Positions 1 through 6,681 of a stretch of 11,609 nt of DNA are shown here, in pieces. The position numbers and the translations under genes were made by a program. Below the pieces are notes generated by a model. The model saw only the letters and a program-made list of their open reading frames with translations, made no database searches and was not told the origin of the DNA. Each line of letters starts with the position of its first letter. Position 1 is the first letter of the stretch. The DNA is from Caryophanales bacterium UBA1231 (GTDB lineage Bacteria; Bacillota_I; Bacilli_A; ML615J-28; CAG-313): positions 3,452-15,060 of the forward strand of contig DBWT01000073.1 in the NCBI GenBank assembly GCA_002309035.1. Reading direction: 5' to 3'.

Positions 1-2129
1 ACTTGTGCAAATGAGAAGTCACCACTTCTTGTTGCCCAGTTAGCTACAAGAGTTATATCTTTTAAATATGTCCAAACGCCATCTTCAACTTTATTACCAT
101 TGTAATACCATCCAGCAAATTCATATCCCTCAAATGTAGGAATAGGGTATTCAACTTGTTGACCATACATATATTCACGCATAACCAAGTCATCACCACC
201 ATTAGTATCAAATGTAGCTTTATATAAATTTGCTTGCCATGTGGCAGTTATATCAAATCCATAACTTGGCATTGTTTCAGGTATTTCTCGACTCCATCCA
301 GTGAAAATATATCCAACTTTTTCTGGATTTTGAATAGAAATCTCTTCGCCATATTTAAATGTATAATATGACCAATTATTCATACCATCATATACACTTA
401 ATTGATATGATGCTCTTGGATAAAACATTTTTAATTTTAATGAACCATCACTAACAACAAGTCCACTTGGAATATAATTAGGTTGACTAAATCCAGGATA
501 ATAACCAACTGATGCAGTAACTGTTGTTTCTGGTGCATCATCATATGTAATTTCTTCATATGGTTTCATACTATATGTGCCATCTAAATTTTGTAAATAA
601 ACAGCAACTGTATAAGGCGCATTACCATCCACAATCCATCTTGCATATAATACTAAATCTGTATCTTCTTTAAATCCACCTTTATATTCATGGAACATAT
701 TTTCTTCAACTGACCAGAACATAAAGTGATATCCTGTTCTTTCTGGAGTAGGTAGTGTTACCTCTTCTCCATATGAGAATTCCATTTCATCATAATGAGT
801 GCCGCCATTAGATTCAAAAGTTATTTTATGAGTATTAGCTTCCCATTTCGCAAATAACTCTTTATCGCCTGTTGATCCACTTCGGATTACTTTTGATGGA
901 TTTAATAATTCTTCAGTTTCACACCAACCTAAGAATTCATATCCTTCTTTTTCAGGGCTTGGTAAATTAATATCATTATCTAACATATTATAATTAGATA
1001 CTGCGTCTTCTACTTCTTCACCACCATTGTAATTATAAGTAATATCATATGTGGCTAGTTCCCATTTAGCAACTAAATCAATATTTTCTGTTACAAAATA
1101 ACCAATAAATGACCATTTTTCATCACCAACATACCAACCTAAGAAATCATATCCTTCTTTTGTTGGAGCCTCAGGCGCTATAGCTTTATATCCAAATTGA
1201 ACTTCTTGACTTTCAACTTCTGATCCACCATTTGAATCAAATGAAACGATGTACTTTCTTTGATCAAGTGGTTCACCATGATGCACTTCAAAATCAAATG
1301 TTGTATCATCATCGAAATAAATACGATAAATATCTAGAAAAGCATTTGGTGATTCGAAAAGTTCAATTTTAGTAATTCCGTTTCCTTTTTCACCTGCTTC
1401 TCCAGCAGCACCATTTGTTAAAGTGAATGTAGTAGTTGTGTCATCAGTAAATGTGATTTGGTATGTATCTTCAAGTTCATCAGATGAAATCTTTTTGACT
1501 TCTTTAATTCCAATTCCGCGTTCACCTTGGTCACCTTTATCACCTTTATCGCCTTTTTCACCTTGTCCACCTTTAACGCCATTCGTAACAGTGAATGTTG
1601 TCATAGTTCCATCTGTGAAATTAATAGCATAAATATCAACTAAATCTTCAGTTCTAACTTTTTCAATTGAACGAATTCCTATACCATCATTTCCAGCTTC
1701 GCCTTTTAATGATGAAGTATTAAATAAATCTCTCCACTCATTTTCATCTGTATAATGCCATTGGAGATTGTTATTAAAGAATCTAATAGCTACTTCACGG
1801 CCATCTTGACCATCAGTACCATTTGTACCATTAACTCCATCAACACCATTGATTGAATCAATTGAGAATAGTGGAACAGCGACAGTATCACCGACATATC
1901 GCCATGCGACAATATTATCCATAACGAATAATTCGATCTCTCGGCCATCATTTCCTTTAATACTTTTTAACCATTCTTCATAGGACTTAGTATCTTTAGT
2001 CGCATTGTCATATATTTCTTTTTGACCTGAATCATCATCAGAGCCACCGCCTATACCGGTAATATTACAACCAACCATTAAGCCTATAATAAACAAAAAC
2101 AATGTAATAATAAAAATCCTCTTACTCAT
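1..2129 (-). CDS. Surface lipoprotein with collagen-like triplets and InlB-type B-repeats (3' end beyond left edge)
   Basis: The reading frame is open from an ATG at 2129 to the left edge, so about 709 codons are visible and the C-terminus is missing. The N-terminus is a lipoprotein signal: a basic start (MSKR), a hydrophobic stretch and a lipobox LMVGC with the lipidated Cys at residue 21, then a Gly/Ser/Asp linker. Residues about 59-142 hold two copies of a unit with the pattern GxDGRE...W.Y. Residues about 95-251 carry short Gly-X-Y runs between three copies of a unit containing a Y.I.FTD.TTTTFT.TNG-like strand pair. Residues about 292-699 are six InlB/Flg_new-type repeats of about 65-70 aa (FDSNGG, EGY.F.GW, A.W signatures). 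Likely role: adhesin or surface scaffold on the outer membrane face; no catalytic domain is visible. The start is set by AGGAGA at 2136-2141 with a 6-nt spacer. The ATG overlaps the end of the superoxide reductase gene by 8 bp, so translation is probably coupled. All Trp codons are TGG. The domain calls are firm; the ligand is unknown. Confidence 0.9.
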   Translation of the reverse strand, partial: MSKRIFIITLFLFIIGLMVGCNITGIGGGSDDDSGQKEIYDNATKDTKSYEEWLKSIKGNDGREIELFVMDNIVAWRYVGDTVAVPLFSIDSINGVDGVNGTNGTDGQDGREVAIRFFNNNLQWHYTDENEWRDLFNTSSLKGEAGNDGIGIRSIEKVRTEDLVDIYAINFTDGTMTTFTVTNGVKGGQGEKGDKGDKGDQGERGIGIKEVKKISSDELEDTYQITFTDDTTTTFTLTNGAAGEAGEKGNGITKIELFESPNAFLDIYRIYFDDDTTFDFEVHHGEPLDQRKYIVSFDSNGGSEVESQEVQFGYKAIAPEAPTKEGYDFLGWYVGDEKWSFIGYFVTENIDLVAKWELATYDITYNYNGGEEVEDAVSNYNMLDNDINLPSPEKEGYEFLGWCETEELLNPSKVIRSGSTGDKELFAKWEANTHKITFESNGGTHYDEMEFSYGEEVTLPTPERTGYHFMFWSVEENMFHEYKGGFKEDTDLVLYARWIVDGNAPYTVAVYLQNLDGTYSMKPYEEITYDDAPETTVTASVGYYPGFSQPNYIPSGLVVSDGSLKLKMFYPRASYQLSVYDGMNNWSYYTFKYGEEISIQNPEKVGYIFTGWSREIPETMPSYGFDITATWQANLYKATFDTNGGDDLVMREYMYGQQVEYPIPTFEGYEFAGWYYNGNKVEDGVWTYLKDITLVANWATRSGDFSFAQ
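33..1256 (-). repeat. Six tandem InlB-type B-repeats (one divergent) within the lipoprotein
   Basis: Unit boundaries by eye are about 1053-1256, 834-1052, 624-833, 414-623, 228-413 and 33-227. Units 1, 2, 3, 5 and 6 keep the family signature: a strand such as VSFDSNGG or ATFDTNGG near the start (weaker in unit 5), a central P...GY.F.GW motif, and a closing A.W. The fourth unit (residues about 503-572) is different: it begins PYTVAVYLQNLDGTY and lacks the GW motif, which fits the MucBP-like relative often mixed with B-repeats. Copies are diverged and I saw no near-identical DNA repeats, so the array looks old rather than recently expanded. Confidence 0.85.
1269..1685 (-). repeat. Three tandem units with collagen-like Gly-X-Y spacers in the lipoprotein
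   Basis: Each unit starts GIGI or GNGI, is followed by a charged helix-like piece, a strand pair (DIYAINFTDGTMTTFTVTNG in unit 1; related DTYQITFTDDT and DIYRIYFDDDT in units 2 and 3). The first two copies end in a Gly-X-Y run. The longest run is eight triplets at about 1509-1580, rich in GEK and GDK. A shorter run of four is at about 1377-1412, and a separate run of six (GVD GVN GTN GTD GQD GRE) lies outside these units at about 1794-1847. The triplet runs are short for a stable triple helix, so they may be flexible or trimerising spacers. Confidence 0.75.
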
Positions 2130-2523
2130 TTTTATTCTCCTTTTCCTCAGTTGTAAATTCACTAGACCATAATTCATGATTATTGCAATAAGCATAAGCA
2201 CGAATAACTGTTTCTTCATTTAAAACTAAAAAATCCACAACAGGAACTTTTTCAAGTTCAAGCTTACGATAATAAATGCTTTTGTCAGTTTCTAAAATCA
2301 CAAAATCTAGATGATGAACATCAACCATAGGATGTAATTTTTCGCCAACAGTTACAGTCACTAAATTACCAATACGGCGAATAAGTGGATTATGGATATC
2401 ACTTTCTCCCTCAGCACTATTTGGGATTAGTTCAACCATATCCTCGTCACAACATTTTAAATTCTTGTCATTAAAATAATTAATAACAATATTATCACAT
2501 TTTAAACAACGATATATTTTCAT
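2122..2523 (-). CDS. dfx: Desulfoferrodoxin-type superoxide reductase (2Fe-SOR)
   Basis: Reduces superoxide to hydrogen peroxide in the cytoplasm, normally with electrons from rubredoxin; typical of anaerobes. The 133-aa length is close to that of classic desulfoferrodoxins. Residues 1-29 form the desulforedoxin-like rubredoxin-type iron site (centre I) with Cys6, Cys9, Cys24 and Cys25. The catalytic domain has a full set of centre II ligands by family pattern: His44, His64 (in HPM), His70, Cys113 and His116 (in YCNNHELW). The family's EKH motif reads D42-I43-H44, so the usual active-site lysine is missing. The C-terminus has a charged tail (TEEKENKNE) beyond the fold, within which the next gene begins. 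The start ATG at 2523 has GAGG at 2532-2535 with an 8-nt spacer; this site abuts the TGA stop of the LRR gene 12 bp upstream. Its place between two surface-protein genes is unexpected. Family call is very sure; electron donor is not visible here. Confidence 0.95.
   Translation of the reverse strand: MKIYRCLKCDNIVINYFNDKNLKCCDEDMVELIPNSAEGESDIHNPLIRRIGNLVTVTVGEKLHPMVDVHHLDFVILETDKSIYYRKLELEKVPVVDFLVLNEETVIRAYAYCNNHELWSSEFTTEEKENKNE
2136..2141 (-). promoter_or_regulatory. Ribosome binding site of the lipoprotein gene, inside the upstream coding region
   Basis: AGGAGA with a 6-nt spacer (ATAAAA) to the ATG at 2129. It lies within the last codons of the superoxide reductase gene (the ENKNE tail), so ribosomes finishing that gene can reinitiate here. 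Confidence 0.75.
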
Positions 2524-2535
2524 ATTTTAATCCTC

Positions 2536-4923
2536 TCAATTAAAAATATTGTTATATTCGCTACTAAAATCAATTCCAAATCTAGCGTTCTTAGTGCCAT
2601 CATAAATAACGCTATTACTCTCAAAACTAATATTCTTTAATAATATAATCTTATCTAATACTTCTTTGTAAGTTGTTCCAGTTTTAACAAAACAATATCT
2701 TGAAAAATATATATTAAAAATATTATCAGTATTACTAAAAGTATTATCACCAACTTGAGCAGAACTTGCAATATACAAATTCTTGATTTCACACTTATCA
2801 AATAATCCATCCATAATACTAAAAATTTTCAAACCTAAATTATCAACTTTAGTTAAACCCATTGCGCTTAATTTTTGTGATAATCCACCACCTATAACAA
2901 GTGTGTTAAGAGCTTTTAGAGATTTTAAAGCATTTGTGGCTTCGCCATCAATACCAGCTTCAATTGAAAGACTAGTAATCATAACACTTCTTTCAAAAGC
3001 ATCTTCCACAAGTTTTATTGATGAATTATAACTTAATGTAAGTTTTCTTGTAAAAGCACCTGATTCATTAACTTCAACATATTTAGCTGGTTCATTTAAA
3101 GTTTTACCTATAAATGGTAAACTAACATTTGATAATCTAATTGATTCACCATCAATAATTGGTAAATCAAATGTAGCAACATTATTATTGATAGTAAGTG
3201 TTGTCAAGTTAGCACATCCAGATATAGCTTTCTTACCAATCTTATCAATTGCGCCACTTACTTCAATTTCTTTTACTGTGGATGCACCTTTGAAATATTC
3301 TTCAGGAATATTTGTAAAACCAACCATTTTTACATTCAAATTATTAGGTAATATCTTGAATAAATTAATGAATGACTTACCAATAACTGGCATTGTAATA
3401 TCTGTTAAGCGATATAAGCTAACTGCTTTATCTTCAACGTTAATTAATGATCCTAATACTAATTCTTTTGTATTTGAAAAATTATTTAAAAATTCTTCAG
3501 TTAATGTCATATTAGTATTTAATTCAAGGTGAGTAATATTTTTAGCAAAGCTTTTAACGCTATCAATAGTTATTCCTTTTATTGTTGGATCGTCAATAAC
3601 TAAACTTGTTCCAATCGCAGCTGTATTAAAGGCAACTACAACATCATATACTTTTGTCATATATGGTGTTTGTACATGACCACCATTTCTTCTAGCATCT
3701 TCTACTAATTTATCATAAGCATTTGCCTCAAAATGGACATTTGAATTTAATAAACTTAATTTTTTATATTTAAATTCACCAAAGAAATCAACACTCAAAT
3801 TATCCATATAAGTGCTTATTGTTAAATTATCATGTTCGATAGTATTTGAAAAGATTCTAGGTAAAGTTATTATTCCAACATTATCAATATCTTTAAATTC
3901 GAATTCTTTTAAATTTGTATTTTCTTCAAATAACATATTTGGAATAATCGCATTAGGAATAATTACTCGTTCAATTGCATAACAATTACGGAAAGCAAAC
4001 ATTCCAATTTTTTCGCACTTTCTATCAATAAAATCTGATAAATAACGGCAATCAACAAATGCACCTTCGCCTACTTCTTTAATTCCACTTGTTGATATTG
4101 TTGTTAAATCACTGCAATTTTCAAAGGCATAATTACCTAATTTAGATATATTATTAGCACTAAAAGTAGTTAACTTTGCACATTTTGCAAAAGCATAATC
4201 ACCAATAGCGATATCATCAGCATCTATATTAACTTGTTGAATAACTGTTCCCATAAAAGCACGATTTTTGATGGCTTTTACTTCTTGTCCATTTATCACT
4301 TTAGGAATAGAAACTGTTCTTGATGAGCCATAATATCTAGTAATTTCTCCACTACTAGTATCAAATGACATATCGTTAAACATTATTTCTTTACTAGAGA
4401 ATGAGAATACACCAATAAAGATACCCATAATAACAAGAACAATTAATGATAAAATCAAGAATGATTTAAGTGGATATTTTGATTTCATCACTTTAACATC
4501 TTTATCAATCGTATCTTTAGCTTTAGGTGCCTCGTCCTCTTTTTGTTTCTTTTCTTTTTTAACTCTAATTAATTTTCCATTTTCATATTTATGATTTTCA
4601 AAATATGCGGCTACAACATTTGTTTCAATTCTCTCAGTTTGATCATCTAGAGCAAGCTTAAAGAATGGAACAAAACGACTATGCGATTTAATATTTAAAT
4701 CTTCGTATGGTACTTCATTTGTGGCTAGAAGTTTACCATCTTTGTCATATTGATTAATTATTAATACAATTTTATTTACTGTTTCTTTATAATTATTTAT
4801 TAAATGAAATACTGCATATTTTTGATTTTCACCATCTTTTGCAAGAAGGTATTTTTTTGCAGAAATCAGTTCTTTTTTCTTAGAAACAATATTTTGGGTT
4901 TTTTCATATTGAAATGAACTCAC
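2536..4923 (-). CDS. Type II membrane protein with extracellular BspA-like leucine-rich repeats
   Basis: The protein has 795 residues. Residues about 20-110 form a domain I do not recognise, with strands such as IVLIINQYDKDGKLL and ETNVVAAYF. Residues 118-153 are Lys-rich, followed by one transmembrane helix at about 154-176. The basic stretch before the helix implies N-inside, C-outside. From about residue 190 the exported part opens as BspA-like proteins do (GEITRYYGSSRTVSIP..., then NGQEVKAIKNRAF) and continues with LRR_5 units (IGDYAFAKC, LGNYAFENC, VGEGAFVDC, IGMFAFRNC). Repeats become degenerate after residue 350 but LRR-like pieces recur to the C-terminus. Likely role: adhesion or sensing at the surface with a cytoplasmic head. 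The start is GTG; AAGGAGG at 4932-4938 with an 8-nt spacer decides it, and no other Met occurs before residue 146. The N-terminal domain resembles part of the adjacent 235-aa protein, suggesting partnership or duplication. The gene is 5 bp after that gene. Confidence 0.9.
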   Translation of the reverse strand: MSSFQYEKTQNIVSKKKELISAKKYLLAKDGENQKYAVFHLINNYKETVNKIVLIINQYDKDGKLLATNEVPYEDLNIKSHSRFVPFFKLALDDQTERIETNVVAAYFENHKYENGKLIRVKKEKKQKEDEAPKAKDTIDKDVKVMKSKYPLKSFLILSLIVLVIMGIFIGVFSFSSKEIMFNDMSFDTSSGEITRYYGSSRTVSIPKVINGQEVKAIKNRAFMGTVIQQVNIDADDIAIGDYAFAKCAKLTTFSANNISKLGNYAFENCSDLTTISTSGIKEVGEGAFVDCRYLSDFIDRKCEKIGMFAFRNCYAIERVIIPNAIIPNMLFEENTNLKEFEFKDIDNVGIITLPRIFSNTIEHDNLTISTYMDNLSVDFFGEFKYKKLSLLNSNVHFEANAYDKLVEDARRNGGHVQTPYMTKVYDVVVAFNTAAIGTSLVIDDPTIKGITIDSVKSFAKNITHLELNTNMTLTEEFLNNFSNTKELVLGSLINVEDKAVSLYRLTDITMPVIGKSFINLFKILPNNLNVKMVGFTNIPEEYFKGASTVKEIEVSGAIDKIGKKAISGCANLTTLTINNNVATFDLPIIDGESIRLSNVSLPFIGKTLNEPAKYVEVNESGAFTRKLTLSYNSSIKLVEDAFERSVMITSLSIEAGIDGEATNALKSLKALNTLVIGGGLSQKLSAMGLTKVDNLGLKIFSIMDGLFDKCEIKNLYIASSAQVGDNTFSNTDNIFNIYFSRYCFVKTGTTYKEVLDKIILLKNISFESNSVIYDGTKNARFGIDFSSEYNNIFN
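3892..4218 (-). repeat. Best-preserved LRR_5 (BspA-type) repeats
   Basis: Residues about 236-344 of the LRR protein contain successive units of roughly 22-24 residues with the pattern I.[DE]YAF..C..L, each keeping Ala-Phe and usually Cys before the variable strand. Cys248, Cys270, Cys292 and Cys314 are spaced 22 residues apart, which sets the period. The later part of the protein keeps only scattered versions, such as IGKKAISGCANLTTL near residue 562. Confidence 0.8.
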
Positions 4924-4928
4924 TTACA

Positions 4929-5636
4929 TTACCTCCTTGTTTTCTTAGTTTTCACCTTTTTATAACCATAAGTCTTTTTTAAATTTCCGTTCATCAGTAA
5001 TAAATTAATCACTGCGAATATTGCAATAATAACAATACTTATTAAGTTATAATCACTCATCAAAAATAACAATTGCGAATTGAAACACAATATTTCAATT
5101 AATACATGACGAAGAGCAAATAAGAATAGGAATAAGGCAATTGATTCAAATATCGCAAAAACTTTAATTTTTGCTAGTGGAACATCAGCCTTTAATTTTA
5201 CTCCTAAATCTTCTTCATTAACGTGATTAACTACAATATTTATTTTTTCACATTTATGTGGAAGTTTTATTGACTTAGAGCAAGTTGCCGTATTATTTTC
5301 TGTGACTTCCATAATCTTCATTAATTTACCACGTTTATTGAATAACAAAACATAGTAAGAAATGAAATTATAATTATTAACATAATCACATATTAATTCC
5401 AAACTCTTGCCTTTTTCTTTTAGGACATATTTATCAATATAATATGCTGAACGTCCAAGCACCTCATAAACTGCATAACGAGATCCTTTTAGTTTTTCTT
5501 TCTTTATTAATTTATCTTCACGACAATTATATCGATAATTATTTTTTAACAAGTGCGCTAAAAGAAGGATTAGCACAATTAATATTGCAATCCCCACAAA
5601 CACTATTGTTAATAATCTCCATCCTTGAAGTGTCAT
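4929..5636 (-). CDS. Membrane protein with a cytoplasmic domain related to that of the LRR protein
   Basis: I do not recognise a named family. Counting from the ATG at 5636, the 235-aa protein has a transmembrane helix at about 8-30, a soluble region at about 31-155, two helices at about 157-178 and 199-216, and a very basic tail (KKVKTKKTRR). Basic residues after helix 1 and at the C-terminus place both the soluble region and the tail in the cytoplasm. The soluble region contains KYVL...G...NNY...VLLFNKRGKLM...EV, which lines up with KYLLAKDG...NNY...IINQYDKDGKLL...EV in the LRR protein. A GTG at 5645 would add three residues, but that GTG is itself part of the AGGTGAG ribosome binding site for the ATG at 5636, so I prefer the ATG. 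The gene lies 34 bp after the 306-aa gene and 5 bp before the LRR gene. It may be a membrane partner of the LRR protein, which is inference. Confidence 0.8.
   Translation of the reverse strand: MTLQGWRLLTIVFVGIAILIVLILLLAHLLKNNYRYNCREDKLIKKEKLKGSRYAVYEVLGRSAYYIDKYVLKEKGKSLELICDYVNNYNFISYYVLLFNKRGKLMKIMEVTENNTATCSKSIKLPHKCEKINIVVNHVNEEDLGVKLKADVPLAKIKVFAIFESIALFLFLFALRHVLIEILCFNSQLLFLMSDYNLISIVIIAIFAVINLLLMNGNLKKTYGYKKVKTKKTRR
4932..4938 (-). promoter_or_regulatory. Strong ribosome binding site overlapping the end of the upstream gene
   Basis: AAGGAGG pairs fully with the anti-Shine-Dalgarno end of 16S rRNA. Its AGG AGG codons are the last two (Arg-Arg) of the 235-aa protein and run straight into that gene's TAA. 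It selects the GTG at 4923 (8-nt spacer). An ATG at 4927-4929 is only 2 nt from the site and is followed at once by TAA, so it is not a useful start. Confidence 0.8.
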
Positions 5637-5640
5637 AAAA

Positions 5641-5647
5641 CTCACCT
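5641..5647 (-). promoter_or_regulatory. Ribosome binding site that decides the start of the 235-aa gene
   Basis: AGGTGAG lies 4 nt before the ATG at 5636 and matches the 3' part of the GGAGGTGA consensus. It contains the alternative GTG start at 5645, for which only a weak AAGTAG is available upstream. Confidence 0.65.
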
Positions 5648-5670
5648 ACTTAAAATATATTTTTTAATTT

Positions 5671-6591
5671 TTATTTGCTATTTTCGTTTTCTTTTTCTTC
5701 TTTATCTGCTTCTAGAGCTTCTTCTTGATTCTTATCAAATAATTTTACTAAAAATTCATCTTTACTTAAACCTTGCTTAATCATCTTTTCTTTTACAAGT
5801 TGAGGATTTTCGGCTAGATTTGGGTCAATCATAATATCTTCTAATAATTTTAATTTTGCAACACGATGAGCTATGCCTAAACGAGATGCAAATAAAATAT
5901 AAATAACTAAGAATAATACAATTGCAAGAACACCAATAATCTTTAATGAGTCAACGTCTTGTCCTAATAAATAATATGAAACAAATCCAGCAATGCCAAG
6001 ATATGCAACATTAATTAATAAATGAATGAAATCTAAGAAGAACATTGTACGTTTACCTTGTTCACGCATTGTACGTACACTTGCATTAAATGCTTTAGTT
6101 ATTGATAATGAGCTATCATTATTTAAATAATAGAATAATGGCATAAACACTAATCTAAAACCAAAAATGAAAATTATTAAACCAATAGCTGCAGGAACTG
6201 GTAATAAGAACGCAAGCATTGGAACACCAGTTACTTGTCCTATTAGTGATCCTAAATAGAATAATAAGAACGCTAATAATCCTAATAATAATACACCACT
6301 AATAAATAATACTGTTTTTATTAATAGTGCCATCAAACTAGTCCAGAATGATTTTGGACTATCCGTATCAACAAAGATCTTTGTAAGATCATATGTACCC
6401 ATCTCAGCATTTTGTTTATCCATACGAATATTTGCTTGGATAAATGATGGAGAAGGTAATACAAAAATATAACTAAATAATGTAGCAAACCACAAGAAAT
6501 AAAATTTAAAACGACTAACCTTACGTTCTTTTATTACTCTTTTACTTGTTTGCATACCTAATTTTAAATAGGCTTTTAAACCCTTATTCAT
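5671..6591 (-). CDS. Five-helix membrane protein of unknown function
   Basis: The 306-aa protein starts with a basic segment (KRVIKERKVSRFKF) before helix 1 (about 30-47), followed by an external loop of about 40 residues, then helices at about 88-113, 124-148, 184-208 and 216-238. The C-terminal 65 residues are soluble and end in a strongly acidic, low-complexity tail (EALEADKEEKENENSK). The basic N-terminus indicates N-inside; with five helices by hydrophobicity the C-terminus would be outside, so one helix may be miscounted. The cytoplasm-like segment before helix 4 (SVRTMREQGKRTMFF) recalls multi-helix families of the DUF975 kind, but I cannot assign one. The start ATG has GGAGG at 6598-6602 with a 6-nt spacer. 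As the first gene after the terminator it probably opens the operon and may help insert, anchor or transport the downstream surface proteins; that role is inference. Confidence 0.8.
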   Translation of the reverse strand: MNKGLKAYLKLGMQTSKRVIKERKVSRFKFYFLWFATLFSYIFVLPSPSFIQANIRMDKQNAEMGTYDLTKIFVDTDSPKSFWTSLMALLIKTVLFISGVLLLGLLAFLLFYLGSLIGQVTGVPMLAFLLPVPAAIGLIIFIFGFRLVFMPLFYYLNNDSSLSITKAFNASVRTMREQGKRTMFFLDFIHLLINVAYLGIAGFVSYYLLGQDVDSLKIIGVLAIVLFLVIYILFASRLGIAHRVAKLKLLEDIMIDPNLAENPQLVKEKMIKQGLSKDEFLVKLFDKNQEEALEADKEEKENENSK

Positions 6592-6597
6592 AAAGAA

Positions 6598-6602
6598 CCT
6601 CC
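6598..6602 (-). promoter_or_regulatory. Ribosome binding site of the 306-aa membrane protein gene
   Basis: GGAGG with a 6-nt spacer to the ATG at 6591. About 44 bases separate it from the hairpin upstream. A possible -10 (TATATT at 6623-6628) lies there, but a convincing -35 box does not, so I mark no promoter. Confidence 0.75.
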
Positions 6603-6646
6603 ATAATATTTTTTAATTAATCAATATAATAAATAAAACAAATCAT

Positions 6647-6677
6647 AACTAGCCCTATTTAGCCCATAGGGCTAGTT
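6647..6677 (-). terminator. Rho-independent terminator after the transglutaminase/MBG gene
   Basis: A perfect 12-bp stem (AACTAGCCCTAT pairing with ATAGGGCTAGTT) and a 7-nt loop begin 4 nt after the TAA stop. On the minus strand the stem is followed by ATGATTTGTTTTATTTATTA, which is U-rich though not an unbroken run. It separates the large gene from the downstream five-gene operon. The loop GGGCTAA can also pair with the 5' arm (TAGCCC), giving a competing 6-bp hairpin. Confidence 0.75.
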
Positions 6678-6681
6678 AAGT

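Noticed and set aside
1423..1632. Proline/serine-rich plus-strand open frame
   Set aside because: It is the antisense of the Gly-X-Y and Thr-rich codons of the lipoprotein; the proline periodicity comes from the glycine codons.
2536..2538. TGA read as tryptophan (mycoplasma code), which would extend the LRR protein by three residues
   Set aside because: Trp is encoded by TGG throughout the window, whereas organisms with the alternative code use mainly TGA; the TGA also sits at a normal operon junction.
2783..3532. Two plus-strand open frames opposite the LRR gene
   Set aside because: They lie antisense to a well-supported coding frame, have no family features, and are expected by chance in AT-rich coding DNA.
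4929..5645. GTG start at 5645 for the 235-aa gene
   Set aside because: The GTG lies inside the AGGTGAG ribosome binding site of the ATG at 5636 and has no good site of its own.
6603..6646. Promoter for the five-gene operon in the gap after the terminator
   Set aside because: A TATATT -10-like box is present at 6623-6628, but the best -35 match at 17 nt spacing (TAGTTA) is poor and overlaps the terminator stem, so it is not supportable from sequence alone.
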